NCBI RefSeq assembly: GCF_001431725.1
Contig: NZ_CP013106.1
Span: 3,658,001 to 3,722,000 of the forward strand
Direction of reading: 5' to 3'
Length of the DNA: 64,000 nt
From: Halomonas huangheensis
GTDB lineage: Bacteria > Pseudomonadota > Gammaproteobacteria > Pseudomonadales > Halomonadaceae
Part shown: positions 8,155 through 15,992 of the stretch, one piece after another
Position numbering within the stretch: the first letter of the stretch is position 1
Layout: each line of letters begins with the position of its first letter
Translations under genes and position numbers: made by a program
Notes under the pieces: model-generated
Database searches by the model: none
What the model was told of the DNA's origin: nothing
The model's input: the letters and a program-made list of their open reading frames with translations, nothing else

Positions 8155-8901
8155 ATGACCATGGATAGCGACGCCAGCTCTTCTGTCGATACCACTTCAC
8201 ATCGACGCCGTATTCAAAGCACTTCTCTGGCTCAGGAGGCCTATCAAGTTCTTCAGCAGATGATCGTCCACGGCGAATTGGCGCCGGGGGCAAGAATCGT
8301 CGAACCCGCGCTGTGTGAGCAATTGGGTATCTCACGCACTCCTCTGCGCGAAGCGCTCAGCCTGCTGGCCAGCGATGGCCTGATCACCCCCAGACGCAAC
8401 CGCAATGCGATCGTCAGCCTCATTGATGCTCAGGAACTCGAGCACCTGTTCGAGGTCGAGGCCGGAATCGAGCGTCTGGCGGTCAGTCTGGCCGCCGAGC
8501 GCATGAGCAATACCGAAATCAAGCAGCTGGAAACCCTACAGGAACAGTTGGAAAAGCTGCTTGAGAAAGGCGATAGAGACGCTTACTTCACCCTCAACCA
8601 GCGTATCCATTCGTTGCTGGTAGCGGGCGCCAGGAATCCGGTTCTGGAAGAAACCCACCGGCGTTTACTGGGACGGCTCGAACGAGCTCGCTATCTGGCC
8701 CTGGACCGCCTTGGCCGCTGGCAGGAATCCACTGACGAGCACCGCGCCATCCTCGAAGCTCTCAAGGTCCGAGATGGGGAACTGGCAGGACGGCTGCTCT
8801 CTGAACACGTGCACCATACTGGTGACGCTATCACGGCAATCAACCGAGCGCCGAAAGGCAAGACAGAAACGAAGAGCCCCCCTCAAGCATCCGATGCCTG
8901 A
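8155..8901 (+). CDS. GntR-family (FCD) transcriptional regulator
   Basis: 248 residues: an N-terminal winged helix-turn-helix (about residues 25-90, with LAPGARIVEPALCEQLGISR then TPLREALSLLASDGL) and a C-terminal all-helical FCD ligand domain. FCD domains usually bind small carboxylic acids through a metal. ATGs at 8155 and 8161 are both possible. The palindromes upstream recur between the two TRAP operons and before allE, so it probably controls those genes; this is inferred from motif sharing. It converges with allE. Confidence 0.9.
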   Translation: MTMDSDASSSVDTTSHRRRIQSTSLAQEAYQVLQQMIVHGELAPGARIVEPALCEQLGISRTPLREALSLLASDGLITPRRNRNAIVSLIDAQELEHLFEVEAGIERLAVSLAAERMSNTEIKQLETLQEQLEKLLEKGDRDAYFTLNQRIHSLLVAGARNPVLEETHRRLLGRLERARYLALDRLGRWQESTDEHRAILEALKVRDGELAGRLLSEHVHHTGDAITAINRAPKGKTETKSPPQASDA

Positions 8902-8910
8902 GGGGGGGCT
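8875..8910. terminator. Bidirectional terminator between gntR and allE
   Basis: A C-run/TCA arm (8875-8885) pairs with a TGA/G-run arm (8899-8910), with an inner GCAT/ATGC pairing. The stem overlaps the gntR stop codon and lies just beyond the allE stop. Confidence 0.6.
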
Positions 8911-8943
8911 CCCATGGAACATGTGTTTAATCCAACGTCAGCA

Positions 8944-9786
8944 TCAGTCCAGCGTCGGCAGTTTCATATGCCGGTTCACATCCTTGTACAGCAGATAGCG
9001 GAAGGGGCCGGGACCGCCGGCGTAGCAGGCCTGAGGGCAGAAGGCACGTAGCCACATGTAGTCGCCGGCCTCGACCTCGACCCACTGCTGATTGAGGTGG
9101 TACACCGCCTTGCCTTCGAGCACGTACAGGCCATGTTCCATGACGTGGGTCTCGTCGAAGGGAATCACACCGCCGGGCTGGAAGGTGACGACAGTGACGT
9201 GCATATCGTGGCGCATATCGTCCGGATCGACGAAGCGCGTGGTCGCCCAGACCTCATTGCAGTCCGGCATCACCGTCGGCTCGATATCATTCTCGTTGGT
9301 GACGATCGGCTCCGGCAGATCAATGCCTTCGACACGCTCATAGGCCTTGCGCACCCAATGGAAGCGTACTGGCTCTGAAGAGCGGTTGAACAGCTGCCAG
9401 TCACTTCCCGGTGGGATGAAAGCGTAACCACCTGCCACCATGGTATGGGTCTTGCCGGCGAGGGTCAGTTCCAACTCCCCTTCGACAACAAAGAGCACGC
9501 CCTCAGCATCGGGATTGGGCTCCGGACGTTCGCTCCCCCCCTCCGGACCAACTTCCATGATGTACTGGGAAAAGGTCTCGGCGAAGCCGGATAACGGCCG
9601 CGACAGGACCCAGAGGCGAGTATTGTGCCAATGCGGCAGCTTGCTGGTGACAATGTCGCGATAAACACCCTTGGGAATTACCGCAAAAGCCTCGGTGAAC
9701 ATGGCGCGATCGGTCGTCATGACCTTCTGATCCGGATGGCCACCACGAGGTGCGTAGTAGCTTCTAGCGGGATTGGCTGTGCTCAT
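8944..9786 (-). CDS. allE: (S)-ureidoglycine aminohydrolase (bicupin)
   Basis: 280 residues, two cupin domains. AllE hydrolyses (S)-ureidoglycine to (S)-ureidoglycolate and ammonia in purine-ring breakdown. The C-terminal cupin keeps the manganese ligands: E212, H214 and H218 in FDETHVMEHG, and Q252 in FCPQACY. The N-terminal opening (RSYYAPRGGHPDQ) and the TSKLPHWHNTRLWVLSRPLSG stretch are typical. It lies 47 bases downstream of allA, and a GTATTCTGAATAT site sits in that gap. It supplies the substrate for AllA. Length and motifs leave little doubt. Confidence 0.95.
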   Translation of the reverse strand: MSTANPARSYYAPRGGHPDQKVMTTDRAMFTEAFAVIPKGVYRDIVTSKLPHWHNTRLWVLSRPLSGFAETFSQYIMEVGPEGGSERPEPNPDAEGVLFVVEGELELTLAGKTHTMVAGGYAFIPPGSDWQLFNRSSEPVRFHWVRKAYERVEGIDLPEPIVTNENDIEPTVMPDCNEVWATTRFVDPDDMRHDMHVTVVTFQPGGVIPFDETHVMEHGLYVLEGKAVYHLNQQWVEVEAGDYMWLRAFCPQACYAGGPGPFRYLLYKDVNRHMKLPTLD

Positions 9787-9804
9787 TGTATTTTCCTTGT
9801 CATC

Positions 9805-9817
9805 GTATTCTGAATAT
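9805..9817. promoter_or_regulatory. Candidate GntR operator before allE
   Basis: GTATTCTGAATAT, a near-perfect palindrome 18 bases upstream of the allE start, matches the motif at 8102-8114. Confidence 0.4.
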
Positions 9818-9833
9818 CTGTCTCTCGAACCAC

Positions 9834-10322
9834 TCAGCCCAGAGTGACGCGAGCCTCCAGGGGCTGCTCGTCACAATTGTTGCCATCACCACCGCGGTCA
9901 ACGACCAGGAACTCGCCTTCGCGTTCCAGAACTGACTGGATGGCATGCCAGGTTCCGGCACGATAATTGACCCCCTGACGCCCATCAGTGACAAAGGCAC
10001 GTACGTCCGCTGGATCAATGTTCTCTCCCGGCGGAGCGACGACGATCACGAACCGCTCTTCGTGCAGCGGCATGAAGGCCTGGCTGCCCTGAGGATGGCG
10101 TTCGAGAAATGTCAGTTCCAGCGGCAGTGAAATCGGCTGACTGACAAAGATACTGATCAAGGTATGCGCGTTGTCGCCCAACGTCTCTACCCTGGCGAGA
10201 TCATGGTGACGCTGGGTACGCCCCGCATTGATCGGGAAATGCTCAGAAGTTCTCGAATCGATCACATCACCGAAGGCGGAGAAGGCCTCAGCAGTCAGTG
10301 GCTGCGCAACAAGTTCCAGCAT
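9834..10322 (-). CDS. allA: Ureidoglycolate lyase
   Basis: 162 residues matching AllA in length and pattern: LTAEAFSAFGDVID at the start, ELTFLERHPQGSQAFMPL in the middle, and NYRAGTWHAIQSVLEREGEF near the end. AllA cleaves (S)-ureidoglycolate to glyoxylate and urea, the last step of ureide breakdown. The glyoxylate can feed the aminotransferase and other C2 enzymes in this window. It is divergent from the YfcC-type carrier at 10502, with a palindromic operator between them, and precedes allE on the same strand. Confidence 0.95.
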   Translation of the reverse strand: MLELVAQPLTAEAFSAFGDVIDSRTSEHFPINAGRTQRHHDLARVETLGDNAHTLISIFVSQPISLPLELTFLERHPQGSQAFMPLHEERFVIVVAPPGENIDPADVRAFVTDGRQGVNYRAGTWHAIQSVLEREGEFLVVDRGGDGNNCDEQPLEARVTLG

Positions 10323-10360
10323 CCCGTTTCTCCTATTATGACAGCTCTTGTTCGAAAATT

Positions 10361-10377
10361 ATGGAAATCGATTCCAT
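10361..10377. promoter_or_regulatory. 17-bp palindrome in the allA/yfcC divergent promoter region
   Basis: ATGGAA-ATCGA-TTCCAT is close to the TGGAA-N5-TTCCA pattern bound by IclR-family proteins such as IclR and AllR. It lies 39 bases upstream of allA. No IclR-family gene is in the window, so the regulator would be elsewhere. Confidence 0.5.
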
Positions 10378-10501
10378 ATTAATATTCACTGGCAGGTGGC
10401 GCAATTCGCAACACGCTTTATAAGCGTGACCAAATCCAACAGCGCCTCAAGGCAAGTCCCACACTGGCCTTTACGGAACAACCACCTCCCCTGAGGGCAT
10501 C

Positions 10502-11959
10502 ATGAATCAAACAACACCAACATCATCCGAGGCGGCCGACAAGGCCACCAACACGAAACGCAAGACCGGGCTACGTATCCCGAACATCTACGTCATTCTA
10601 TTCGTCTTCATCGCTCTGGCCTCTGTCGCCACCTACTTTATACCGGCGGGTGAATACCAGCGCGTACCGGGCCCCGAAGGACGCACCACGATTGATGCCG
10701 AGTCATTCCAGTTCGTCGACGGCTCGCCCACCACACTCACTGACTTCATGCTGGCCATTCCCAATGGCCTGATGAGCGCCGGCCAGGTGGTGTTCTTCAC
10801 CTTCATGATCGGTGGCATGTTCATGGTGCTTCGCCGCACCGGCATCATCGAGATCGGTGTCGATAAATTGAGTCGGCGCTTTGCCAACCGACGCCTGCTG
10901 ATGATTCCGGTGTTGATGACAGTGTTCGCCGTCGTCGCCACTATCATCGGTACCCAGGAGCTGGCTCTGGTTTACGTTCCGGTCATTCTGCCGTTGATGA
11001 TTGCGCTGCGCTTTGATTCAGTCACCGCCGCCGCAGTAGCGCTGTGCGCCACTACCGCAGGCTTCGCCACTGGGGTGCTCAACCCGATCAATACTGGCCT
11101 GGCACAACAGCTATCCGGCCTGCCTCTGTACTCCGGCTTTCTACTGCGTACGCTGGCCTTCATCGCGATTCTGGCTGCCGCCATTTTCTTCGTCATGCGC
11201 TACGCGAGGAAAGTCAGTCATGACCCCGCTGCCAGCCTGATGGCCGATGATCCGACCGAAACCGAAAAGCGTCACAGCTACCTTCATGCCACCGATGATG
11301 GAGCGCTGACCGCCAATCCACGCCAGAAACTGGCCGCACTGACGACTTTCGCCTTCATGGCCCTGCTGGTCTATGGCGTTCTGGCTCAGGGCTGGTTCAT
11401 GATGGAAATGGCGGGCCTGTTCATCATCATGGGCATTGTTGTTGGCCTGGTGGCTGGCCTGACCACCGAAGACATCTGCGAAGGCTTCAACCAGGGCTTC
11501 CGTGATGTGCTGGTCGGCGCGATGATCGCCGGTATTGCGCGTGGCGTTGCCGTTGTACTCGAAGATGGTCAGATCATGGATACCCTGGTTTACGGGCTCG
11601 GCAATCTGGTTGGCGAACTACCGACGTTACTGTCCGCCAGCGGCATGTACTTCGCGCAACTGGCCTTCAACTTCGTGGTGCCATCCGGTAGTGGCCAGGC
11701 GCTGGTTACCATGCCAATCATGGCTCCATTGGCCGACCTGATCGGTGTTACTCGGCAAACAGCCGTGCTGGCCTATCAACTCGGCGACGGTATCGGCAAT
11801 ATCCTCTATCCAACGTCTGGCTATTTCATGGCCACTCTGGCACTGGCGGGCGTACCCTGGCAGAAATGGGTCAAGTTCTTCTTCCCACTGTTCTGCGTAT
11901 GGATCATCATCTCGCTCGGCTTTCTGCTGGTTGCCCAGGCCATCGGCTGGGCCGGCTGA
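10502..11959 (+). CDS. YfcC-family carrier (C4-dicarboxylate/basic amino acid type)
   Basis: 485 residues with about 12 predicted helices and a soluble loop around residues 240-275. The IPNIYVILFVFIALASVATY start, FTFMIGGMFMVLRRTGIIEIG segment and NFVVPSGSGQALVTMPIMAPL motif fit the YfcC/DcuC-like superfamily. Its position between allA/allE and the allantoinase suggests it moves a ureide such as allantoate or ureidoglycolate. That is an inference, since named family members carry dicarboxylates or basic amino acids. A strong hairpin follows the stop. Confidence 0.8.
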   Translation: MNQTTPTSSEAADKATNTKRKTGLRIPNIYVILFVFIALASVATYFIPAGEYQRVPGPEGRTTIDAESFQFVDGSPTTLTDFMLAIPNGLMSAGQVVFFTFMIGGMFMVLRRTGIIEIGVDKLSRRFANRRLLMIPVLMTVFAVVATIIGTQELALVYVPVILPLMIALRFDSVTAAAVALCATTAGFATGVLNPINTGLAQQLSGLPLYSGFLLRTLAFIAILAAAIFFVMRYARKVSHDPAASLMADDPTETEKRHSYLHATDDGALTANPRQKLAALTTFAFMALLVYGVLAQGWFMMEMAGLFIIMGIVVGLVAGLTTEDICEGFNQGFRDVLVGAMIAGIARGVAVVLEDGQIMDTLVYGLGNLVGELPTLLSASGMYFAQLAFNFVVPSGSGQALVTMPIMAPLADLIGVTRQTAVLAYQLGDGIGNILYPTSGYFMATLALAGVPWQKWVKFFFPLFCVWIIISLGFLLVAQAIGWAG

Positions 11960-11980
11960 GTCCCACACTGCAGCCGCCCC

Positions 11981-12014
11981 CTGCCGTCGACCAGCCCCTG
12001 CTGGTCGACGGCAG
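11981..12014. terminator. Bidirectional terminator between the yfcC-like gene and puuE
   Basis: A perfect 14-bp inverted repeat (CTGCCGTCGACCAG and its complement) with a 6-base loop sits between the two convergent stops. There is no T-run on either side. Confidence 0.7.
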
Positions 12015-12020
12015 TTCCGA

Positions 12021-12959
12021 TCACGCCTGGCCAGTCGGCGCAGGGAAATGCTCCGCCCAGTGACGGGCGATATCCACTCGACGCGTCACCCAGACACGAT
12101 CATGTGCCTCGATATGATCAAGGAAACGCTGCAGGCCACGGAAGCGGCCCGGCCGTCCAATCAAACGGCAATGCAAGCCAATCGACAGCATCTTCGGTGA
12201 CTCCTCACCCTCTGCGTAGAGCACATCGAAGGCATCACGCAGATAGGTGAAGAAGTGATCGCCGGTGTTGAAGCCCTGAGGAGCGGCGAAGCGCATATCA
12301 TTGCTGTCGAGGGTATAGGGCACCACCAGATGGGACCGCTCGACGCCTTCGCTATCCGCTTCACGAGTCCAGAACGGCAAATCATCGCCATAATAGTCGC
12401 TGTCATAGAGGAAGCTGCCCTCATCGATCACCAGACGACGAGTGTTGGGACTGTCACGGCCGGTGTACCAACCCGACGGAGGCTCCCCATACAGCTTTTC
12501 GAAGATCTCGATAGCGCGACGCATATGCTCGCGTTCGATCTTTTCCGACACCTGCTGGTAATGAATCCAACGATAGCCGTGGCCGGCAATCTCGTGGCCC
12601 AGTTCCTTGAAGGCATGTGCCACTTCCGGATTGCGCTCCAGCGCCATGGCCACACCAAATACCGTCAGCGGCAAACCACGGCGTTCAAACTCCCTCAGAA
12701 TACGCCAGACACCGGCGCGTGAGCCGTACTCATAGATGGACTCCATGCTCAGGTGGCGGTCCGGGTAACTGTCGGCACCGATGATCTCTGACAGGAACTG
12801 TTCCGAACCGGCATCACCATGCAGCACGCAGTTCTCACCACCTTCTTCGTAGTTGAGCACAAACTGGACAGCAATCCGTGCCTTACCGGGCCAATTGGCG
12901 TGAGGCGGGTTCTGACCGTAGCCGATCAGATCACGGGGATAGGAAGACGACGTACTCAT
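12021..12959 (-). CDS. puuE: Allantoinase of the polysaccharide-deacetylase fold
   Basis: 312 residues with an AGGAG ribosome site before the ATG at 12959. PuuE-type allantoinases hydrolyse allantoin to allantoate and are unrelated to the amidohydrolase AllB. Diagnostic stretches: YPRDLIGYGQNPPHANWPGKARIAVQFVLNYEEGGEN (residues 7-43), SMESIYEYGSRAGVWRILR, GHEIAGHGYRWI, then SIGLHCRLIGRPGR near the end. It follows the YfcC-type carrier convergently and lies opposite the allantoin-racemase candidate at 13551. Two TGTATACAA sites lie in the upstream region. Confidence 0.95.
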   Translation of the reverse strand: MSTSSSYPRDLIGYGQNPPHANWPGKARIAVQFVLNYEEGGENCVLHGDAGSEQFLSEIIGADSYPDRHLSMESIYEYGSRAGVWRILREFERRGLPLTVFGVAMALERNPEVAHAFKELGHEIAGHGYRWIHYQQVSEKIEREHMRRAIEIFEKLYGEPPSGWYTGRDSPNTRRLVIDEGSFLYDSDYYGDDLPFWTREADSEGVERSHLVVPYTLDSNDMRFAAPQGFNTGDHFFTYLRDAFDVLYAEGEESPKMLSIGLHCRLIGRPGRFRGLQRFLDHIEAHDRVWVTRRVDIARHWAEHFPAPTGQA

Positions 12960-13131
12960 GCCCTTTCTCCTGAGCCTCTGAACTTCGGCACTCGAACGCT
13001 AATGCTCCAATACCGTTTGCCCCGAGGCACTGATGTGATTGTTTTATTAGGATTTCTTTATGGAGGCTGCGATCTCGAGCGAAGGTGCCGTTAGCATGGC
13101 AACGCTTTGCCGAATCTACAGCCATCCGTTA

Positions 13132-13140
13132 TGTATACAA
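13132..13140. promoter_or_regulatory. TTGTATACAA-type operator 1
   Basis: TGTATACAA, about 170 bases upstream of the puuE start; one of five copies in the ureide block. Confidence 0.55.
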
Positions 13141-13286
13141 AGAAAAGATAGACTGTATGCAGCAATTCATCAACCCCTCGTGCCGCTCGGGTTCGACAAT
13201 TCTGCCCCTCTCCTTGCCATTCCTGCACCATTGTCGGCAGTGCTACTACCACTACAGGGTCCTTACGGCATATATTTCACCTTAAA

Positions 13287-13295
13287 TGTATACAA
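13287..13295. promoter_or_regulatory. TTGTATACAA-type operator 2
   Basis: TGTATACAA followed by an A-run, within the puuE/racemase intergenic region. Confidence 0.55.
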
Positions 13296-13474
13296 AAAAT
13301 CCGAAAAATGTGACCGCATGATCGCGCCTATATATGAAACAACCATTGAACACAGTCGTGTTGATGCATTCCATGAAGCTGCTAACTTATATAACAGCAT
13401 GATTTTAAAAAGATAAACCTACCATGCCAGATCAGCGTATCTTTGACTTGATACGTATTCGAAGCGAAGCTATT

Positions 13475-13484
13475 TTGTGTACAA
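13475..13484. promoter_or_regulatory. TTGTATACAA-type operator 3
   Basis: TTGTGTACAA, one mismatch from the palindrome, 67 bases before the start chosen at 13551 and 13 bases before the alternative ATG at 13497. Confidence 0.55.
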
Positions 13485-13550
13485 AGACAGGACGTCATGT
13501 CGCACACTGGATCACATCAACCCAATATCGCGCCAGCCAGGATTGCCAAT

Positions 13551-14300
13551 ATGCATATTCACCTGATCAACCCCAACACCACAGCAGGCATGACCGCCAC
13601 CATTCGTGATGCCGGCATCGCCATCGCAGCATCCGGCACCAGAGTGACGGCTTCCCAGCCTGACAGCGGCCCGGTGTCCATTGAAGGGCATTTCGATGAA
13701 GCCATCAGCGCCGTTGGTGTCACGGAAGAGATCATGCGCATGGATCGCGAGTCACCTGCAGATGCCTATGTGATCGCCTGCTTCGGCGATCCGGGATTAT
13801 TGGCGGCACGCGAGATCACCCGCGCACCGGTCATCGGGATTGCAGAAGCTGCCTTTCATATGGCGGCCCTTATCAGCACCCGCTTTTCCGTTGTAACCAC
13901 GTTGGGCCGCACCGTGATCATCGCCGAGCACCTGCTCGATCAGTACGGATTCAGCCATCAATGCCGCCGCGTGCGTGCGGCGGAAATTCCGGTGTTGGAC
14001 CTCGAGGATGATGGTGATCGCGCGCTGGAAAAGATCATAGAAGAAAGTTGCCGAGCACGAGATGAGGATGGTATCGGCGCTATCGTGCTGGGCTGCGGCG
14101 GTATGGCCAACCTTACCGAGACCATCAGTCGTGAGGTCGGGTTGCCAGTCGTCGAGGGAGTGACTGCGTCGGTCAAACTGGCTGAAGCACTGGTAGGACT
14201 GGGACTGTCCACCAGCAAGGTTGGCGATCTGGCCTTCCCGCGAGCCAAGACCTTCACTGGCCAATTCAGCCATCTATCAGGACTTGAACCCGCTCAATAA
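13551..14300 (+). CDS. Asp/Glu/hydantoin racemase family protein; allantoin racemase candidate
   Basis: 249 residues if started at 13551, where the family's MxIxxINPNT opening begins and an AGGA precedes; an ATG at 13497 would add 18 unrelated residues. Both catalytic cysteines are present: C77 in ACFGDPGL and C182 in LGCGGM. Allantoin racemase (HpxA type) interconverts the allantoin enantiomers so a stereospecific allantoinase can use both. It faces puuE across a shared operator region and precedes an NCS1 permease, which supports that role. Hydantoin racemase is the alternative. It is the only one of four superfamily members here with an intact cysteine pair. Confidence 0.8.
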   Translation: MHIHLINPNTTAGMTATIRDAGIAIAASGTRVTASQPDSGPVSIEGHFDEAISAVGVTEEIMRMDRESPADAYVIACFGDPGLLAAREITRAPVIGIAEAAFHMAALISTRFSVVTTLGRTVIIAEHLLDQYGFSHQCRRVRAAEIPVLDLEDDGDRALEKIIEESCRARDEDGIGAIVLGCGGMANLTETISREVGLPVVEGVTASVKLAEALVGLGLSTSKVGDLAFPRAKTFTGQFSHLSGLEPAQ

Positions 14301-14461
14301 CCACCATTGCCAGGACATGATCATGGTTGCAGAACCCCCATGGTCCGGGAACACGAAGAGCGCCGGATGGCGCTGTAACTCACAAGCATAAATCGCTCTT
14401 TCCGAGCGAAAACGAACTCCAAAGGCCAATTCCAACAACAAACATCAGAGCGAGAATCGAC

Positions 14462-15823
14462 ATGTCTACTTCGACTCCGCGCCCGGCGACGGGCGCCACT
14501 GCTGACCACGCAACGACCAAGGCTGCCGGAGACGAGTCTCTGGCTCCTCAGAAGACCCGCATCATGGGCCGAACCTCTTATCTGCTGGCCTGGTTCGGCG
14601 GCTGTGTCTCAATCGGCACCTTCACCATGGGATCGAGTGTGGTTGGCACCCTCAACCTCTACCAGGCCACGTTGGCGATTGCCATCGGCTGTTTCGTGAT
14701 CGGTGTGGCACTCGCCCTCAACGGTGCTGCTGGCTACAAGTACGGTATTCCGTTCATGGTCCAGGCGCGTAGCTCGTTTGGCTTCCAGGGCACACGCCTG
14801 CCGGGGCTGATACGTGCCGTACCGGCCATCGTCTGGTACGGTTTCCAGAGCTGGATCGGTGCCGGTGCCCTCAACCTCGTCTCGGCCACGCTATTCGGCT
14901 ATGACAACCTGGTGTTGTTCTTCATCGGCTTCCAGTTCCTGCAGATCGGCCTTTCGGTGCTCGGTTTCCAGGGCATCAAGTGGCTGGAGAACATCGGTAG
15001 TGCCTTTATCCTCGCCTCGCTGGTCTACATGTTCTACAGCACCGTGGTGCGCTACGGCGACACGCTGTCGGCCAACCTGCTGACCATGGAAGGCTCGTGG
15101 GGCCTGCCATTCTGGGGAGCCACCATGCTGTTCCTCGGTATCTACAGCACCATGATCCTCAACGTCAGCGACTATTCCCGCGAGCACAAGGAAGGCTCCG
15201 GCCCTGGACTGCTGACCACCATCTATGCCATGTCGATCCTGCCCTGCACCATGTTCATGGGGCTGATCGGCTACATGGTCTCCGAAGCCACCGGCGTCTC
15301 CGATCCCATCAAGGTATTTTCCAATGCCGTCGACAATACGCCGCTGCTGATGACCACGCTGCTGTTCATCGCCTTTGCCCAGGTCACCACCAATGTGCTC
15401 AACAATGTGGTGCCACCGACCTATGTGCTGATGGACACCTTCAAGCTCAGTTTCCGCAAGTCATCGATCGTCGTCGGCCTGCTGGCCTTTGCCACCTTCC
15501 CCTGGGAGCTGGTCAAGGATGAATCGGCAACCGGCCTGCAGATTTTCGTGCAGACCTATTCCGCCTTCCTGGGTCCGATCTTTGCGATTCTGGTGGTCGA
15601 CTATTATCTGATCCGCCGCCGTACTCTGGACCTGGACAAGCTGTATGACGCCACCGGCCCCTACCGTGGCATCAACCCTGCTGCTCTGGTTGCCACTGTC
15701 GTCGGCGTGATCGCGGCCTTCAGCATCTCGACCGTTTCCTGGTATGCCAGCCTGATCCCGGCGGGCCTGACCTATCTGCTGCTGATGCGCTACTGGCCCG
15801 CCTGCCAGCGCTTCTGCAACTGA
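14462..15823 (+). CDS. NCS1-family purine/pyrimidine/ureide permease
   Basis: 453 residues from the ATG at 14462, with about 12 helices. The frame opens at 14327, but that extension has no family likeness. NCS1 features: FTMGSSVVGTLNLYQATLAI, YGIPFMVQARSSFGFQG, AVPAIVWYGFQSWIGAGALN, and NVSDYSREHKEGSGPG. This is the CodB/PurP-like branch importing nucleobases or related heterocycles by cation symport. It lies 161 bases after the racemase candidate, so allantoin or a purine is the likely cargo (inferred from context). Confidence 0.9.
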   Translation: MSTSTPRPATGATADHATTKAAGDESLAPQKTRIMGRTSYLLAWFGGCVSIGTFTMGSSVVGTLNLYQATLAIAIGCFVIGVALALNGAAGYKYGIPFMVQARSSFGFQGTRLPGLIRAVPAIVWYGFQSWIGAGALNLVSATLFGYDNLVLFFIGFQFLQIGLSVLGFQGIKWLENIGSAFILASLVYMFYSTVVRYGDTLSANLLTMEGSWGLPFWGATMLFLGIYSTMILNVSDYSREHKEGSGPGLLTTIYAMSILPCTMFMGLIGYMVSEATGVSDPIKVFSNAVDNTPLLMTTLLFIAFAQVTTNVLNNVVPPTYVLMDTFKLSFRKSSIVVGLLAFATFPWELVKDESATGLQIFVQTYSAFLGPIFAILVVDYYLIRRRTLDLDKLYDATGPYRGINPAALVATVVGVIAAFSISTVSWYASLIPAGLTYLLLMRYWPACQRFCN

Positions 15824-15830
15824 GCACCGG

Positions 15831-15855
15831 TGCCGCCCCACAAACCGGGGCGGCA
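15831..15855 (+). terminator. Hairpin after the first NCS1 permease
   Basis: TGCCGCCCC pairs with GGGGCGGCA around a 7-base loop, 7 bases past the stop. A weak terminator without a T-run. Confidence 0.55.
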
Positions 15856-15929
15856 TCTCAAGTGCCGCCTGGCGCCCCCCGGGCTCTCACGCCTCGTCGC
15901 CGGCATGTGTCGACAACAATAGTTGTCAG

Positions 15930-15980
15930 ACAACGATGACAAACAGACAACGATGACAAACAGACAACAACGACAATCAA
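15930..15980. repeat. 17-bp tandem repeat upstream of the exported racemase-like gene
   Basis: ACAACGATGACAAACAG occurs at 15930-15946 and 15947-15963, then a degenerate third copy runs to about 15980. Just before it GACAAC-AATA-GTTGTC (15912-15927) is a perfect inverted repeat. Together they fill the leader of the next gene. Confidence 0.7.
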
Positions 15981-15992
15981 TGGAGTTCTCTC

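Larger units (their letters stand above)
12960..13550. promoter_or_regulatory. Divergent regulatory region between puuE and the allantoin-racemase candidate
   Basis: About 590 bases with no convincing gene; a 118-codon frame here lacks family features and runs through operator sites. The 13260-13420 part is AT-rich. Three matches to TTGTATACAA are visible at 13132-13140, 13287-13295 and 13475-13484. The same motif occurs upstream of the GntR gene at 18430-19170 and between uraH and uraD. Confidence 0.75.

Noticed and set aside
13060..13416. A 118-codon frame in the puuE/racemase gap
   Set aside because: It has no family likeness, reads through two operator sites and lacks a convincing ribosome site.
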